Position numbers and translations under genes: made by a program | In this document: positions 12,381 to 22,186 of the stretch, one piece after another | Layout: the number at the start of each line of letters is the position of its first letter | Position numbering within the stretch: the first letter of the stretch is position 1 | The notes under the pieces: generated by a model | What the model saw: the letters and a program-made list of their open reading frames with translations, nothing else | What the model was told of the DNA's origin: nothing | The model's database searches: none | Origin: Pycnopodia helianthoides | Taxonomy: Eukaryota > Echinodermata > Asteroidea > Forcipulatida > Asteriidae | Length of the DNA: 64,000 nucleotides | Reading direction: 5' to 3' | Assembly (NCBI GenBank): GCA_032158295.1 | Contig: CM063261.1 | Span: 4,774,001 to 4,838,000, forward strand

Positions 12381-12443
12381 TAAGACACACATGCAGCACA
12401 CAATAGGATATATGGTGTAAATACCAGGGACAGCCCAAGTGCA

Positions 12444-12580
12444 GGCCATGTTTCAAATTGGCAGCTACGGCTGTTGCTAAGGGTGTTGCTATGGTTATCC
12501 TTTGCTGATCAACCAATGACAATGTGGCGACCAAGCTTCAAACACAGCTGTAGCCATGGTTGCAAATTCGGACACAGCCC
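12444..12580. mobile_element. MITE-K, copy 1 (GGCC ends)
   Basis: Left end GGCCATGTTTCAAATTGGCA, then GCTACGGCTGTTGC. Right end GTAGCCATGGTTGCAAATTC, then GGACACAGCCC. It is flanked by TGCA on both sides. Other copies are at 15142-15279 and 29423-29554. Confidence 0.7.
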
Positions 12581-13189
12581 TGCACTCTTTTGTTTTGCTG
12601 CCAGAGGGATTTGACTTGCATGACGTGAATAGGTGCCTCATATTTGCCTCATCAAGAAGAGCATATAAACCTTTCTTTTGCAACGTCACAGCCGCAAGTT
12701 TTGCCACGCTTGGTTGGCAAAAGTACGGGTGGCCTTCACTGCAAAAAACACAACAGTTTCTTATTTGACCGATTATGCTATCAAACTAATACCAATATCA
12801 CTGTTAATAAAATTTTACTATCCAAATCAAAAAGGTAAATTTAGAAGTTATACTTCATAAAAAAAGTTGCAATGTTTTGCTAAACAGGGCAAACTCTTGC
12901 CAAGCCATCCATTACATTTTTGGTTACTCAAGGCCTTCCATACAAAATGGTGGTCAATGTTTGTAAACAAAAGAAAGGTCTACAGACCCCACAACTCTCA
13001 GCCAATGATAGGTCTTCAATGACCTCAGTGAGGGCGCTGTTTGAGCTTGTGACCTCACATGCATGGGGTATGTTACTTAACAGGCAAAAAAATGATTCCC
13101 TTAAAGACCAAGATGGTAGTTGACGAACCACTGATAAGACCTAAAGCCCGGACCAGGACAAAATACCAACACCATACATTTAACATATG

Positions 13190-13315
13190 CTCTACAATGG
13201 TCTACAAGGTCGTGGGTTCAAATTCTGTGGGTAATATGCCTGTGGATTTTTTCACAGGACTCGGGAAAGTACCGAGTATACAGTGCTTAACACACATTGG
13301 TGTATGGGTAAAACC
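13190..13315 (+). repeat. SINE-1 copy, 5'-truncated
   Basis: Box B-like GGTTCAAATTC is followed by the SINE-1 body: TTCACAGGACTCGGGAAAGT, GAGTATACAGTGC and ACACATTGGTGTATGGGTAA. A 172-codon open frame runs across it, but it is built from SINE sequence and has no recognised domain. Confidence 0.7.
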
Positions 13316-14366
13316 AAAAATAACATGTGATATGCGTGTACATGTACATGAAGTCTGCGGAATTCAACATTTTTCATTTGCTTGTGACCAAGAAAGTCAA
13401 TGTACCAGACGTATAAAATTGAAACTTGCAGATGGTACATTTTACCTACATGGGGAGGGGCTTACAAGACCATTAGGATTGGTCAAAATGTTGCCACAGC
13501 TTGAAAAGTGCAAATATCTAGTAGCTAAGAAGGCTTTACACATAGGTAGAGTAAGTGTGAATTTTACAAGCAGCTAGGGGGTCTTCCATGAGTGACAAAC
13601 TGTGTTACTAATTAGATGCACACCTGCCAGCAGTCAGGGCCTTGCTATATGCACCAATACGTTATAAAGACAAAAGAGCGCTGTTACAACATGAAACCAT
13701 GCCAACCTTCTTCACAGTAATCAAGAGAGATTTCTTTAAAAACAATATATACAGCAGAAAGTCTTGATTTACATTTTAAATATTAAATATAGTTGGTGAC
13801 ACCACCAAAGATGGTAATGATACAAAACAAAGTCTACAGTGCACCTTTTCCCTGTCAATGGCTGCTTGGACTTTCCTATAATATGGAGTCTGTGACAATC
13901 AGAATGAGGCCAGAGGTAATTTAGACTGGTGCCGCTCACCTTATTGCCACTGCATGGCCATTACAGGGTACCAAACATAAATAAGGTATTGACAGGTGGG
14001 GGGGGATCTGAACCCAGCAAGATAAATGACATTCTAGTTTTAAAATTTGCTTGTTCTGTCCCACCCCACTATCTAATAAGAACATTCCGACTTGTCAATC
14101 ACACTGACATGGATTGACAATTTAGACCACGCCTTCTTCAACAACTCTAACCATGCTACATACAACTCATTCAAAGCCCTGTGTGACATCATGAACACAA
14201 CAGCACACGGTGTACAAAGTACAAAGCAGTTCCATCAAATATCTCAGAACTGTCAAAGATAGGCAGGGACTAAAAGCCGGGGACCAGATTCAGAGAAGCT
14301 GCAAATCAGAAAATATCGCATAACAAAGTTACTTGCCACGCGATAATTACCAAGCAGCCAGTCACA
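13316..14366. other. Unannotated DNA downstream of MOB1
   Basis: No coding signal. It may include the MOB1 3' untranslated region on the minus strand, but I could not find a clear AATAAA (TTTATT on the plus strand) within 1 kb of the stop. Confidence 0.4.
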
Positions 14367-14588
14367 GGGCCAATTTCATAACATGTAAGCATACGGTTTT
14401 CTGCTACAGAGCGGTCCTTAGAAGAATTTCCATTTCATAATCTCTGTGTACCAAGCAAAAGGCACGCTAACTTACCTACAGTTCTTGTAAGCCAAATCTT
14501 CTTTGTCGCTTATGCAATACACACAATTGTCTGCTAAAGTGTACAAAATTTGGCTTACCCGTAACCAACTTGTATGAAATTGGCCCCT
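14367..14588. mobile_element. MITE-G, copy 1
   Basis: Ends GGGCCAATTTCATAACATGT and TTGTATGAAATTGGCCCC are inverted repeats. Inside, GTAAGC...CTAAG-type motifs match the other G copies at 15706, 23694, 26835 and 59021. It could lie in the MOB1 3' untranslated region. Confidence 0.7.
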
Positions 14589-14829
14589 GGTTTTTCACTG
14601 AGCAATTTTGTGTTATTGCCGCTCTACAAATTTGGCCCCCGATGTAGGGAAAGTCTATTTTACACTGAAATGTCAATGAAGTAAATTGAGTCTCACCAAG
14701 ATACATCAAACTCTCCTCAAACCACAACTTGAGTTGTTTAAAAAGCAAATTCCTGCCAAAAGTAACTTGCTTGGTACCGGAAAAAAAAAAAAATCCAACC
14801 TACCTTTAAAAATGTACAAATAAAGAGAG

Positions 14830-15068
14830 CTAGGGTTTGCCGTTAAATAATGTAATGAGATCTTGTAAGGGAGCTAGCTCCTTGGACTCAATTAGGTTAA
14901 ATTCCTGGACAAAGTAGATGAAATGTTTGAAGGATGTATTAAGATGCGCCTCCTCCCTGAGCTTGACAATCTCCGAGAAGTGCTGATGGTAGACGTGGGC
15001 GTATACCCGGAACAGACGCTTGAGTATCGTCTTGGCAATGGTGGAGAAATTCTTGGGGAAACTTACGC
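14830..15068 (-). CDS. MOB1: MOB1 coding exon 5 (C-terminus)
   Basis: Encodes residues 137 (last two bases of the Gly codon) to 215, then TAG. It opens with V-S-F-P-K-N-F, runs through AKTILKRLFRVYAHVYHQHF with zinc ligands H161 and H166, and continues with EEAHLNTSFKHFIYFVQEFN. This is the core helical bundle that faces the LATS/NDR N-terminal region. The acceptor is chosen at CCAG before GCGTAAG because it joins in phase with exon 4 (G|GC) and restores the K-I-G-V junction of the family; an acceptor six bases further in breaks the frame. The tail after LAPLQDLI (T-L-F-N-G-K-P) departs from the vertebrate ending but has about the same length. Confidence 0.96.
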
Positions 15069-15141
15069 CTGGTTCGAAAGGAGTTGGGAGAAATGGACTG
15101 AGAAATTATCATTGGTTGAAACTTAGAAACATTGATTTTAA

Positions 15142-15279
15142 GGCCGTGTCCGAATTGGCAGCTACGGCTATGGCTACGGCTACGGCTGGATAGTTGCGTC
15201 ATCATGCGTTGAAGTATAGGATGTCTTCAGCAACACCATTAGCAACAGCCGTATCCGTAGCCGCCAATTCGGATACAGC
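15142..15279. mobile_element. MITE-K, copy 2, in MOB1 intron 4
   Basis: GGCCGTGTCCGAATTGGCAG, then CTACGGCT repeats on the left; GTAGCCGCCAATTCGGATAC and AGCC on the right. It is flanked by TAA on each side (15139-15141 and 15280-15283), as expected of a 3-bp TWA target of Harbinger-type elements. Only about 70 bp from exon 5. Confidence 0.75.
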
Positions 15280-15409
15280 CTAAAGTTGTAAGATTTCCTT
15301 TCTAGTTTACTCTCATGACAAAATGACAAATTGTGCGACTGGAAATAATGAAGTTCAGCTGGCTAAGTAATGCCTGCTTAATCAAAGAGGCAATGGGAGA
15401 CTTTTGGTG

Positions 15410-15427
15410 ACACTAGGTGGCAGCAGA
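15410..15427 (+). promoter_or_regulatory. CTCF-core-like motif (in intron 4)
   Basis: ACACTAGGTGGCAGCAGA fits the CTCF core CCASYAGRKGGCRS at all but the first position. The flanks match the site at 20218-20235 (TGGCAGCAGAC, TACCAGGT), so both come from one dispersed repeat. Binding is not shown. Confidence 0.4.
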
Positions 15428-15459
15428 CTTACCAGGTTCATGGACTACTTCACAAATAC

Positions 15460-15582
15460 TTTTTACGCGCGTATTAGCCGTGAAATGAAATGAGGTGCAT
15501 GCTGGTCTAGATAATGACAAATTTTGACATTATCTACACTGGCATGCACCTCATTTTACACCTAACACGTGCATAAAATGTA
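15460..15582. mobile_element. Near-perfect foldback, MOB1 intron 4
   Basis: The whole ~120 bp folds on itself. Outer arms are TTTTACGCGCGTATTA / TAACACGTGCATAAAA. Inner arms are TGAGGTGCATGC and CTAGATAATG, pairing with CATTATCTA and GGCATGCACCTCA, around a short loop centred near 15521. Likely a tiny MITE; a hairpin RNA is possible but unsupported. Confidence 0.65.
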
Positions 15583-15705
15583 TTTGAAAAGTTGTTGATG
15601 TAAATCCAGTTCTCTCTGAAGTTAATGCATGCTCAAAATTATGTCCACAATGGAAATTTACCCGGCCAAGGAAACAAGTGCCTGAACCCACATTCTGACA
15701 ACACC

Positions 15706-15901
15706 TGGGCCCAATTTCATAGAGCTGCTCAAGCACAAAAAGTAGCTAAGGACAACAAAATTAATGCTTACCAGACTAAGGTTACCAGCCAAAATACCAT
15801 GTCACTTGTACCATTTGTGACTGGTATCCTGCTCATTTCTGCTTGGCGGAAAATGGTAAAACCATATTTCCTGCTTGAGCAGCTCTATGAAATTGGGCCC
15901 A
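15706..15901. mobile_element. MITE-G, copy 2, in MOB1 intron 4
   Basis: Perfectly matching ends GGGCCCAATTTCATAGAGCT and AGCTCTATGAAATTGGGCCC are inverted repeats. They continue inward as GCTCAAGCA / TGCTTGAGC. This is the best-preserved copy of the family. Non-coding. Confidence 0.85.
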
Positions 15902-16498
15902 AACCTTGAGTTCGTTAAACTAAACCGTTCGGCCACATTCACTTTCACATAGCAATACACAGGAAACCAGGGCTCAAGTTTGGGGGAAAATCCACCAGAC
16001 CACTCAGAATTTTTGCTGGACCAAATTTTTTTTTCACAAGACCAGATTCAAAATGAGAAACGACATATGAAAACCAAGAGCGAAAAACGACAACACGGTT
16101 TCAACTTACAATTTTTTTATGAGAAGAGAAGATTGATCTCATTTGGGTAAGTAGACTTTGATACTCACAAATTGAAAGATATTCACCAGAATCAATGTCA
16201 ACATTTGAAAATAATTTTTTTCCAAATAAAGATATTGAATTGAAAAAACCCAAGACTGCCAGACTTGTCTAGTCATGGCCCGACACTAAAACCACTGGCC
16301 TCATGTAAATTTCGAGCCCTGACCAAGTACCTCAGTTTGTACTATTTCCTGTCATGTAATATGAAACAGTCAAGATTTTTACCACAAGATCATTATTTTT
16401 CTCAAATTTCACTCAGAGTTTGTATCCAATATTTGAGTTACTATTGAGAAACAAACAACAAAGTACACGCATCAGACAATTAACCTCTCTCTACCTAC

Positions 16499-16632
16499 CA
16501 ATCTTTGACGGGAATATCATCTCGTCATCCAGCTGGTCTTGTACCCATGTCATTAGGTAATCGATATATTTAGGCGCTGAGCACTTGATGGGTTTCTTGA
16601 CTGTTTGGCCATCAGCCCAATGGTACTCATAC
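16499..16632 (-). CDS. MOB1: MOB1 coding exon 4
   Basis: Encodes residues 92 (last base) to 137 (first base). It reads Y-E-Y-H-W-A-D-G, then KKPIKCSAPKYIDYLMTWVQ and DQLDDEMIFPSKI, almost residue for residue the MOB1 family sequence and one of its most conserved parts. The acceptor is TTTAG before GTATGAG and the donor is ATTG|GTAGGT. The length of 134 nt equals 1 + 44 codons + 1, which matches the phases of exons 3 and 5. Confidence 0.97.
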
Positions 16633-16862
16633 CTAAAGATGTTGGGAAAGAGTGACAAAAATGTTGAGTAGGAGTGACAAACATATAAATTTCTAATGTT
16701 TCCTTAAATTGCCATGTGCTGTCTAAGGACAGGCATAGAGCTTGCCACATGAACATTTAAAAAGCTACATGCAAAGTATCTCCCATTTCCTTTCTTGAAG
16801 TACATGGGGAGGTCAACCCCAACCTTACATCCCATGAGACAGTCAGGGTGGAACATCCCGCC

Positions 16863-17230
16863 AGTCCCAGCAGTAAGCAGCCAGGTAGGTCCTCTACAGA
16901 GATGCCATCTCAAGTCTGCATCCCAAGGGGCAAAGGGGACCCCTCCTCCAGTCCCAGGGGTAAGCAGCCAGGTAGGTCCTCTACAGAGATGCCATCTCAA
17001 GTCTGCATCCCAAGGGGCAAAGGGGACCCCTCCTCCAGTCCCAGGGGTAAGCAGCCAGGTAGGTCCTCTACAGAGATGCCATCTCAAGTCTGCATCCCAA
17101 GGGGCAAAGGGGACCCCTCCTCCAGTCCTAGGGGTAAGCAGCCAGGTAGGTCCTCTACAGAGATGCCATCTAAAGTCTGCAACCCAAGAGGGCAAAGGGG
17201 ACCCCTCCTCCAGTCCCAGGGGTAAGCGGT
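16863..17230. repeat. 87-bp minisatellite in MOB1 intron 3
   Basis: A little over four units of 87 bp, nearly identical, each with AGCAGCCAGGTAGGTCCTCT, ACAGAGATGCCATCTCAAGT and GGCAAAGGGGACCCCTCCTC. Since 87 is 29 codons, several frames stay open on both strands and give repetitive G/P/W-rich open frames of up to 163 codons. They lie inside a MOB1 intron, use no family domain and are repeat shadows. Confidence 0.95.
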
Positions 17231-17960
17231 CAGGTTCCCTTCAAGGATGTCAACCCAAACTAACATTCTGAGAGACTTTTATAGGAGTAAGGGTCCCTGC
17301 AAGGAGTGCATCCCGAGCTTACATTCTGAGGTACTGTAGATGTCAAGGGGAACCCTTCCTCCAGTTCGAGGGGTCCACAGCCTGGCCCTCAACAGGGCTG
17401 CAAACCCAAGCTTACACCACAAGGGAGTGTAAAGGGCAACCCTGCCCCAGTCCAAGGCAGAAGTAGCCAGAACCCCAACAAGGACACAACCAAAGCTTAC
17501 ATTCCGAGGGATTGTCGGTGTCAAGGGGAACCCCTCCTCCAGTCCCACGGGTCCGCAGCTTGGCTCTCAACAGGGCTGCGATCCCAAGCTTACACCACAA
17601 GGGAGTGTAAAGGGCAACTCTGCCCCAATCCAAGAAGGAATGCCAAAGGGAACCCCTCCCCTAGTGCCAGTCCTCCAGTTTCAGAGGTCAGCAGCCTGGC
17701 CCTCAACAGGGCTGCAAACACTAGCTTGCATCCCAAAGCAGTGTTAAGGAGAACTCTCCTCCTGTACAAGAAGTCTAAGTAGCCAGAATCCCCACAAGAA
17801 TGCAACCCAAGCTTGCATCCCAAGGATATTGTCAAAGGGAACTCCTCTGGTCCCACGGGTAAGCAACCAGGCCCTCAATGGGGCTGCAACCCCCACGCTT
17901 GCATCTTTCAATCTTTCTAAGGGACTTTTAATCAAGGGGTTAACCTCATCCTAGGGGTAA
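17231..17960. repeat. Decayed extension of the 87-bp array
   Basis: Degenerate relatives of the 87-bp unit continue here: motifs such as AAGGGGAACCC, CCTCCAGTCCCA, GGGGTAAGC, CCTCAACAGGGCTGCAA and CATCCCAAG recur at changing spacing. The fresh units at 16863-17230 therefore look like a recent local re-expansion of an older array that fills most of intron 3. Confidence 0.75.
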
Positions 17961-18073
17961 GTGGCTAGAGTCTCTTCAGTGATACCAACTTAAGAATTCA
18001 TCACTAGACACTGACAAGGGAATTGTTCAATTACGAAATTCCCATTACACATTAATAGTTGAACCACACTCAC

Positions 18074-18167
18074 TTTGGCCCAGCCGACATAACGGGGCAT
18101 GATTCTGCTGTGCAGAACTCTGTGATGGTACCGTACAGCATGTTGATTTGATTGAAGAAATCCACCG
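18074..18167 (-). CDS. MOB1: MOB1 coding exon 3
   Basis: Encodes residues 61 (last two bases) to 92 (first two bases): V-D-F-F-N-Q, then [20 protein letters not shown] and S-A-G-P. It carries the first two zinc ligands, C79 and C84, in F-C-x4-C. The acceptor is CTTGTAG, preceded by a pyrimidine-rich stretch; the donor is CCAAA|GTGAGT. The 94 nt equals 2 + 30 codons + 2. Confidence 0.97.
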
Positions 18168-18866
18168 CTACAAGGAGATGTAAAAAGTAAAAGGTGAGAC
18201 ATTAGAACCAGTGTTAGATCTAACCATTCATCTCTATTAATATTGACTGGATAGACTGAGTTGCGCTGCCATGCGTCAACGCCAGCGCTTGTTCTAGGTG
18301 GTTTGAAAATACAAAACGTAGGTCATCACACCATTTTGTATGCGACACAAACAAATGAAGTTTGTTGCTGGAGAAAATTTTTTTCATCAGATTTTACTTA
18401 TTTCTCTGTAGTTTTTGAAGAAAATGTGAAAGCAGTTTAATCAAATATATAGGTTCCGATACAGCAATGGTGAAGTAACAACATAGGTTGTTGGAACCCA
18501 AGGCACACAGATGTTCCGAAAAGTGAGATTTACCTCCCCAAGTAAGTGTTTTAGTCTTTAGTGATTATGTGCTTAGCGTAATACTTTGACTACCTTTAAC
18601 ATTAGTCTCTGTTTTGAAAATGGCAAGATCCCAATCGCATACTGGTTTCTTCATTGGAATAGATTCCTCTGCATGTGTATTTTTTCAAAAAAACTCCTTA
18701 TTTTAAGTGTTTTTTCCTACACATTTTTTTTATTTACGATTTATAATTCAACTTTTCGAGTCTGAACCTGCTTAAAGAAGTACTGTCTTCGTGATAACTC
18801 TCACCCAGTTACAGCACCCTTTAAAAGTTCAGCAAATATGGAAACAAAAAATCAGACGTATGAAAA

Positions 18867-19390
18867 TAAGGGAATAAAAGGGTAGTGACGCGGTCTTAAC
18901 CGGCCGTTTAAAACCGGCAGGGTTGTGGCCGTATGATAAAGGACCGAGCCGAAGCAAGGTCCTTTATCGCACGGCCACGGCCCTGCAAGGTTTTAAACGG
19001 CCGGTTAAGACCGAGTCACTACTCTTTTATTCCCATTCATAATGCCCTTTTTGTTAAAAAGCGTAATAATGTCGGAAAATCTCAACTTTTCTGTTAACTT
19101 TCCTTTCCTGTCACGTTCTCGAGCCCTGTTTCGCGAAGGACATACATGCGACGCTCAACAGTTGTGCGTACGCGCGCGTCATAACACTAACATGTTTTTA
19201 GATTGAATACCAGTATGTGTTGATTGCATTTCGCGTAAATTAGCGCCTGCGTATAACCTTGCACGCCACAGGTGTGTTCAAACACTTCTAGCAGTGTCTA
19301 TATCATCCGCTTAAACATGGCCACGTGATGTCCTCTCGACCAATCAGAATGGATAAACTGTCCCGGGTATTTATGAATAATATTTTTAAG
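18867..19390 (+). mobile_element. Element Pal, copy 1, in MOB1 intron 2
   Basis: The core 18870-19034 is a near-perfect palindrome: GGGAATAAAAG, GTCTTAACCGGCCGTTTAAA and GATAAAGGACC on the left mirror GGTCCTTTATC, TTTAAACGGCCGGTTAAGAC and CTTTTATTCCC on the right. It is followed by about 350 bp of conserved tail (AACAGTTGTGCGTACGCGCG, CCACAGGTGTGTT, CCAATCAGAATGGATAAACT, ATTTATGAAT). Other copies are at 45382-45893 (plus) and 21755-22186 (minus). It lies under 100 bp from exon 2. Confidence 0.85.
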
Positions 19391-19480
19391 TTCTGGTCCA
19401 GTGGAAGTTTTGGTAAATGTCATTCTGAGTGAAAATGGTGATCCTTGGGCACAAAATACCGCCATCTGCAGGATACTTAC

Positions 19481-19647
19481 TATTGACGGCGACCCATTCA
19501 TTCTGGTCTTCACCATCCGGTAGGACTACTGCCAGTCTAAGATTACCACTGCCTAGCGTGGCCTCGGCATGTTTCATCAACTCATACTGATGTGTCCCTT
19601 CTGGAATGTTCTTTTTGGGTTTGAAAGTCTTCGTCGACCGACTCCCA
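19481..19647 (-). CDS. MOB1: MOB1 coding exon 2
   Basis: Encodes residues 5 (last base) to 61 (first base): G-S-R-S-T-K-T-F-K-P-K-K, NIPEGTHQYELMKHAEATLG, then SGNLRLAVVLPDGEDQNEW and V-A-V-N. T12 and T35, the Hippo/MST kinase sites of the family, are both present. The acceptor GCTACAG follows a run of pyrimidines and the donor is A|GTAAGT. The 167 nt equals 1 + 55 codons + 1. Confidence 0.97.
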
Positions 19648-19910
19648 CTGTAGCAACAAAAAAAAAAAACAGAATGTATGATAAGTCAACATTTGGAAAA
19701 GGTGTTGTTTGCAGAAGGGTAGTAAAAAGGGTAGTAACAACGGTTTGTACATGAAGCAGTTGTACATTTAAGAATCTGTCATTGTTACGGCTTCACGCCT
19801 TTGTTATTCAAACAGGCCCTTTTAATGTCACACAAGGCAATTTACGACAACCAGTTCCAGCCAATCTCAAAGAATAAAGAACAGTTGAAATGTTGCATCC
19901 TCTTAAAGCT

Positions 19911-20178
19911 GCTTCCCAGGTTGTATCATAAACTTGGGTGTGATCCCTGGCTACACGGCTGTACAGGTTGAATGGCTCTGAATGGCAACCCCAAACAAAG
20001 ATATTTACAAAATAGGGAGACCGCCAACATAAGGGCTAGATAGCTCAGTTGGTAGAGCGCCGGCACGTTAATCCGGAGGTTGCAGGTACAACTCCTGCTC
20101 TATTCAATTTTTCTTTGTTCAACCCGCAACTATTTCAAAATGTACCCAGTCCGTTTCCCATGTGATTTATTTCTTGAT
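19911..20178 (+). repeat. SINE-2, full copy
   Basis: Leader TTCCCAGGTTGTATCATAAA to GGGAGACCGCCAACATAAGG, tRNA-like core TAGCTCAGTTGGTAGAGCGC with CCGGCACGTTAATCCGGAGG, then TTTTTCTTTGTTCAACCC and a TGTACCCAGTCCGTTTC end. Inserted in MOB1 intron 1 near exon 2. Confidence 0.85.
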
Positions 20179-20217
20179 AGAATAAAGAACATTCACGTTT
20201 CAATGGGAAACTCTTGA

Positions 20218-20301
20218 ACACTAGATGGCAGCAGACATACCAGGTACAATTCCATTGTCCATTGCCGAGAATGATGTATTTAGTCTGCTGCCACCTAGCA
20301 T
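20218..20301. promoter_or_regulatory. Inverted pair of CTCF-core-like motifs
   Basis: ACACTAGATGGCAGCAGA on the plus strand (20218-20235) and, 48 bp on, CTGCTGCCACCTAGCAT (20285-20301), which is the same core on the minus strand. Outer bases also pair, so the segment can fold. Both cores fit CCASYAGRKGGCRS closely. Binding is not shown. Confidence 0.4.
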
Positions 20302-20460
20302 CCCGAAATTCCCCCAATGGACATAATTTTCTCTGGGATAGTAAGATAGTAAGGTCAGAAATCGATGCATCTGTTGCTCGTTTAGTGAAAGCCCAATGAG
20401 AGGGTCACCTTTAAAAAATGTGACATGTGCCATGTGACATGTGACGTACATGGCACATGA

Positions 20461-20550
20461 AGTAATATGCCTGTGGATTTGTTTTTCACAGAACTTAGGG
20501 AAAGTACTGAGCATACAGTGCGTTACACACATTGGAGTCTATGTAAAACA
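20461..20550 (+). repeat. SINE-1 body copy
   Basis: AGTAATATGCCTGTGGATTT, TTCACAGAACTTAGGGAAAG, ATACAGTGC and ACACACATTGG match SINE-1. The tRNA-like head is replaced by a small palindromic run of ACATGTGCCATGTGACATG. Confidence 0.7.
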
Positions 20551-20898
20551 CAAATAGCACATGGTACAGGTACATTTCTACATGCACAAAAGTACATTAC
20601 CCTCTAATAAACACACCATGTGTTGCACAGTTCAAGGCAAGTAAAGCACAAGTACGTGTGCATGTGACAAATTATTTATCAGTTATCAAAAAGCAATGTA
20701 CATCTGAACTTAAAATGGATTAAAACTTAGGTGTGAAGGTTAGTTAAGAAGGTTGCGTGTTCCCGACTGTGTGTGTAAAAAATGGGGGGGGGGTGTTATT
20801 AAATGACTGTTTTTTTAAACCAAATTATTAAAATGTTTCTAATAACTACATCAATGCACAGATTTATCTTTAGAGCAACATTGGCACTTGTCAAATAA

Positions 20899-21003
20899 CA
20901 GTATCCGCACTTTGTGTGACCCAACATTCATGCATGAAATAACCTGTGAAAGTTTAAGCTAAATTGGTCATCGGAATCACAAGAAAATAGTGAAAGACAG
21001 TCG
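20899..21003 (-). mobile_element. MITE-D fragment
   Basis: GTATCCGCACTTTGTGTGAC, AACCTGTGAAAGTTTAAGCT and GAAAATAGTGAAAGACAG are the reverse complement of the MITE-D right half seen at 5738-5862 and 49954-50306. Its left end is missing. Confidence 0.6.
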
Positions 21004-21065
21004 TCACTGTTTTTTAACAACAGAGTTTCAGACTTTACTGATTTCTCAAAAACTATAGCATTTGA

Positions 21066-21280
21066 ATTCAAGTTAAAATATTTAGGGAGGTTTTCCACCA
21101 TGACAGTCTTTAAACAGAGTGTGTAAATTTGAGCATGTTTCAATTTTTCAACACTCCAATTCAATACTTTATTTTCAAGTTAAAATATTTACAGGGAGAT
21201 TTTCCACAATGACAGTCTTTGAACCATGTGTGTAAATTTGAGTACGTTTTAATTTTTCAATACTCCAATTCAATACCTTC
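21066..21280. repeat. Tandem duplication, two ~107-bp units
   Basis: Each unit has TTCAAGTTAAAATATTTA, GGGAG.TTTTCCAC.ATGACA (dots are differing bases) and TGTGTAAATTTGAG, then ACTCCAATTCAATAC. About 90% alike by eye. Non-coding. Confidence 0.8.
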
Positions 21281-21754
21281 TTTCCACTCTTGATCAATCA
21301 ATTTATAATTTGCAATCTTACCAATGTTGCACACACCCTTTAAAGGTGAAAGAAGTTCATGAAACCAGATCTCTTTTGTAAACTTAACAAACAAAAGGTG
21401 ACCTGTAGTGATTTCCTTCAGGTATTCTGACATTGGTTTGTGATCTTGACCCACCAAGGGAGGTCCAATTTGTGGTAATTCAACCTGTCATCATGATAAA
21501 ATTTACTACAGGTAAAGTCCATGTCATTAAAAGTCGGCATTTGTAAGTCTTAACTATTTTCATAAGTAGGAACTCACAACCCAGAGTCGAGTTACGAGAG
21601 TTTCCTACATGTATTAATCAGGGCGTGACCTGAATATTCATGCGCAGAAAATCCTGAGTAGAGAGGGCAGAGGTCAACATCCTGATCATTTGTACTTATA
21701 AGGGCACTTTGATGCGAGAAAAGTCATACTCATTTTGTTTCCTTTGACAGTTTA

Positions 21755-22186
21755 AATCCATTCTGATGGTCGAGAAGAGACCACGCGGCCATGTTTAAAC
21801 GTGCAATATACAAACAAGGTGAGAAGTGTTTGAACAAACTACGCGTGGTGCTAATTTACGCGTAATGCATTCAATACCAACCAGTACTCAATGTAAATTT
21901 TATTAGTATGTGCGCGTAGGCACAACCGTTGAGCGTGGCATGCAGTTTGACCCTTCGCAAAACGGAGCCCAAGGACAGGACAAGAATTGTCAGTTTTTGC
22001 AACATTGTTACGCTTTTTAACAAAATGGGCATTTATGAATGGGAATAAAAGAGTGGTGACTCGGTCCTAAACGACCGTTCGAAACCTTGCAGGGTCATGG
22101 TGGGCGATAAAGGACCTCGCCTTCGACTCGGTCCTTTATCACACTTTTTCAAGTGGCCGTTTAAGACCTCGTCGCCACTCTTTTCT
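21755..22186 (-). mobile_element. Element Pal, copy 2, inverted
   Basis: Tail motifs (ATTCTGATGGTCGAGA, AACGGAGCCCAAGGACAGGA, GCTTTTTAACAAAATGGGCA) lead into a decayed palindrome at about 22040-22186 (GGGAATAAAAGAGTGGTGAC ... GTCGCCACTCTTTTC). Pairing is poorer than in the other two copies. Confidence 0.75.

Noticed and set aside
13059..13577. 172-codon plus-strand frame
   Set aside because: Runs through SINE-1 sequence and has no recognisable domain.
14923..15205. Plus- and minus-strand frames over MOB1 exon 5
   Set aside because: Shadows of the real exon, which uses a different minus-strand frame with clear MOB1 homology.
15491..15555. Foldback in MOB1 intron 4 as a microRNA gene
   Set aside because: The pairing extends over the whole 120-bp element like a MITE; without small-RNA data a miRNA call is not justified.
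16704..17271. Open frames up to 163 codons with a 29-residue G/P/W-rich repeat, on both strands
   Set aside because: They are the 87-bp minisatellite read in frame (87 = 29 codons) and lie inside MOB1 intron 3; no start context, splice support or domain.
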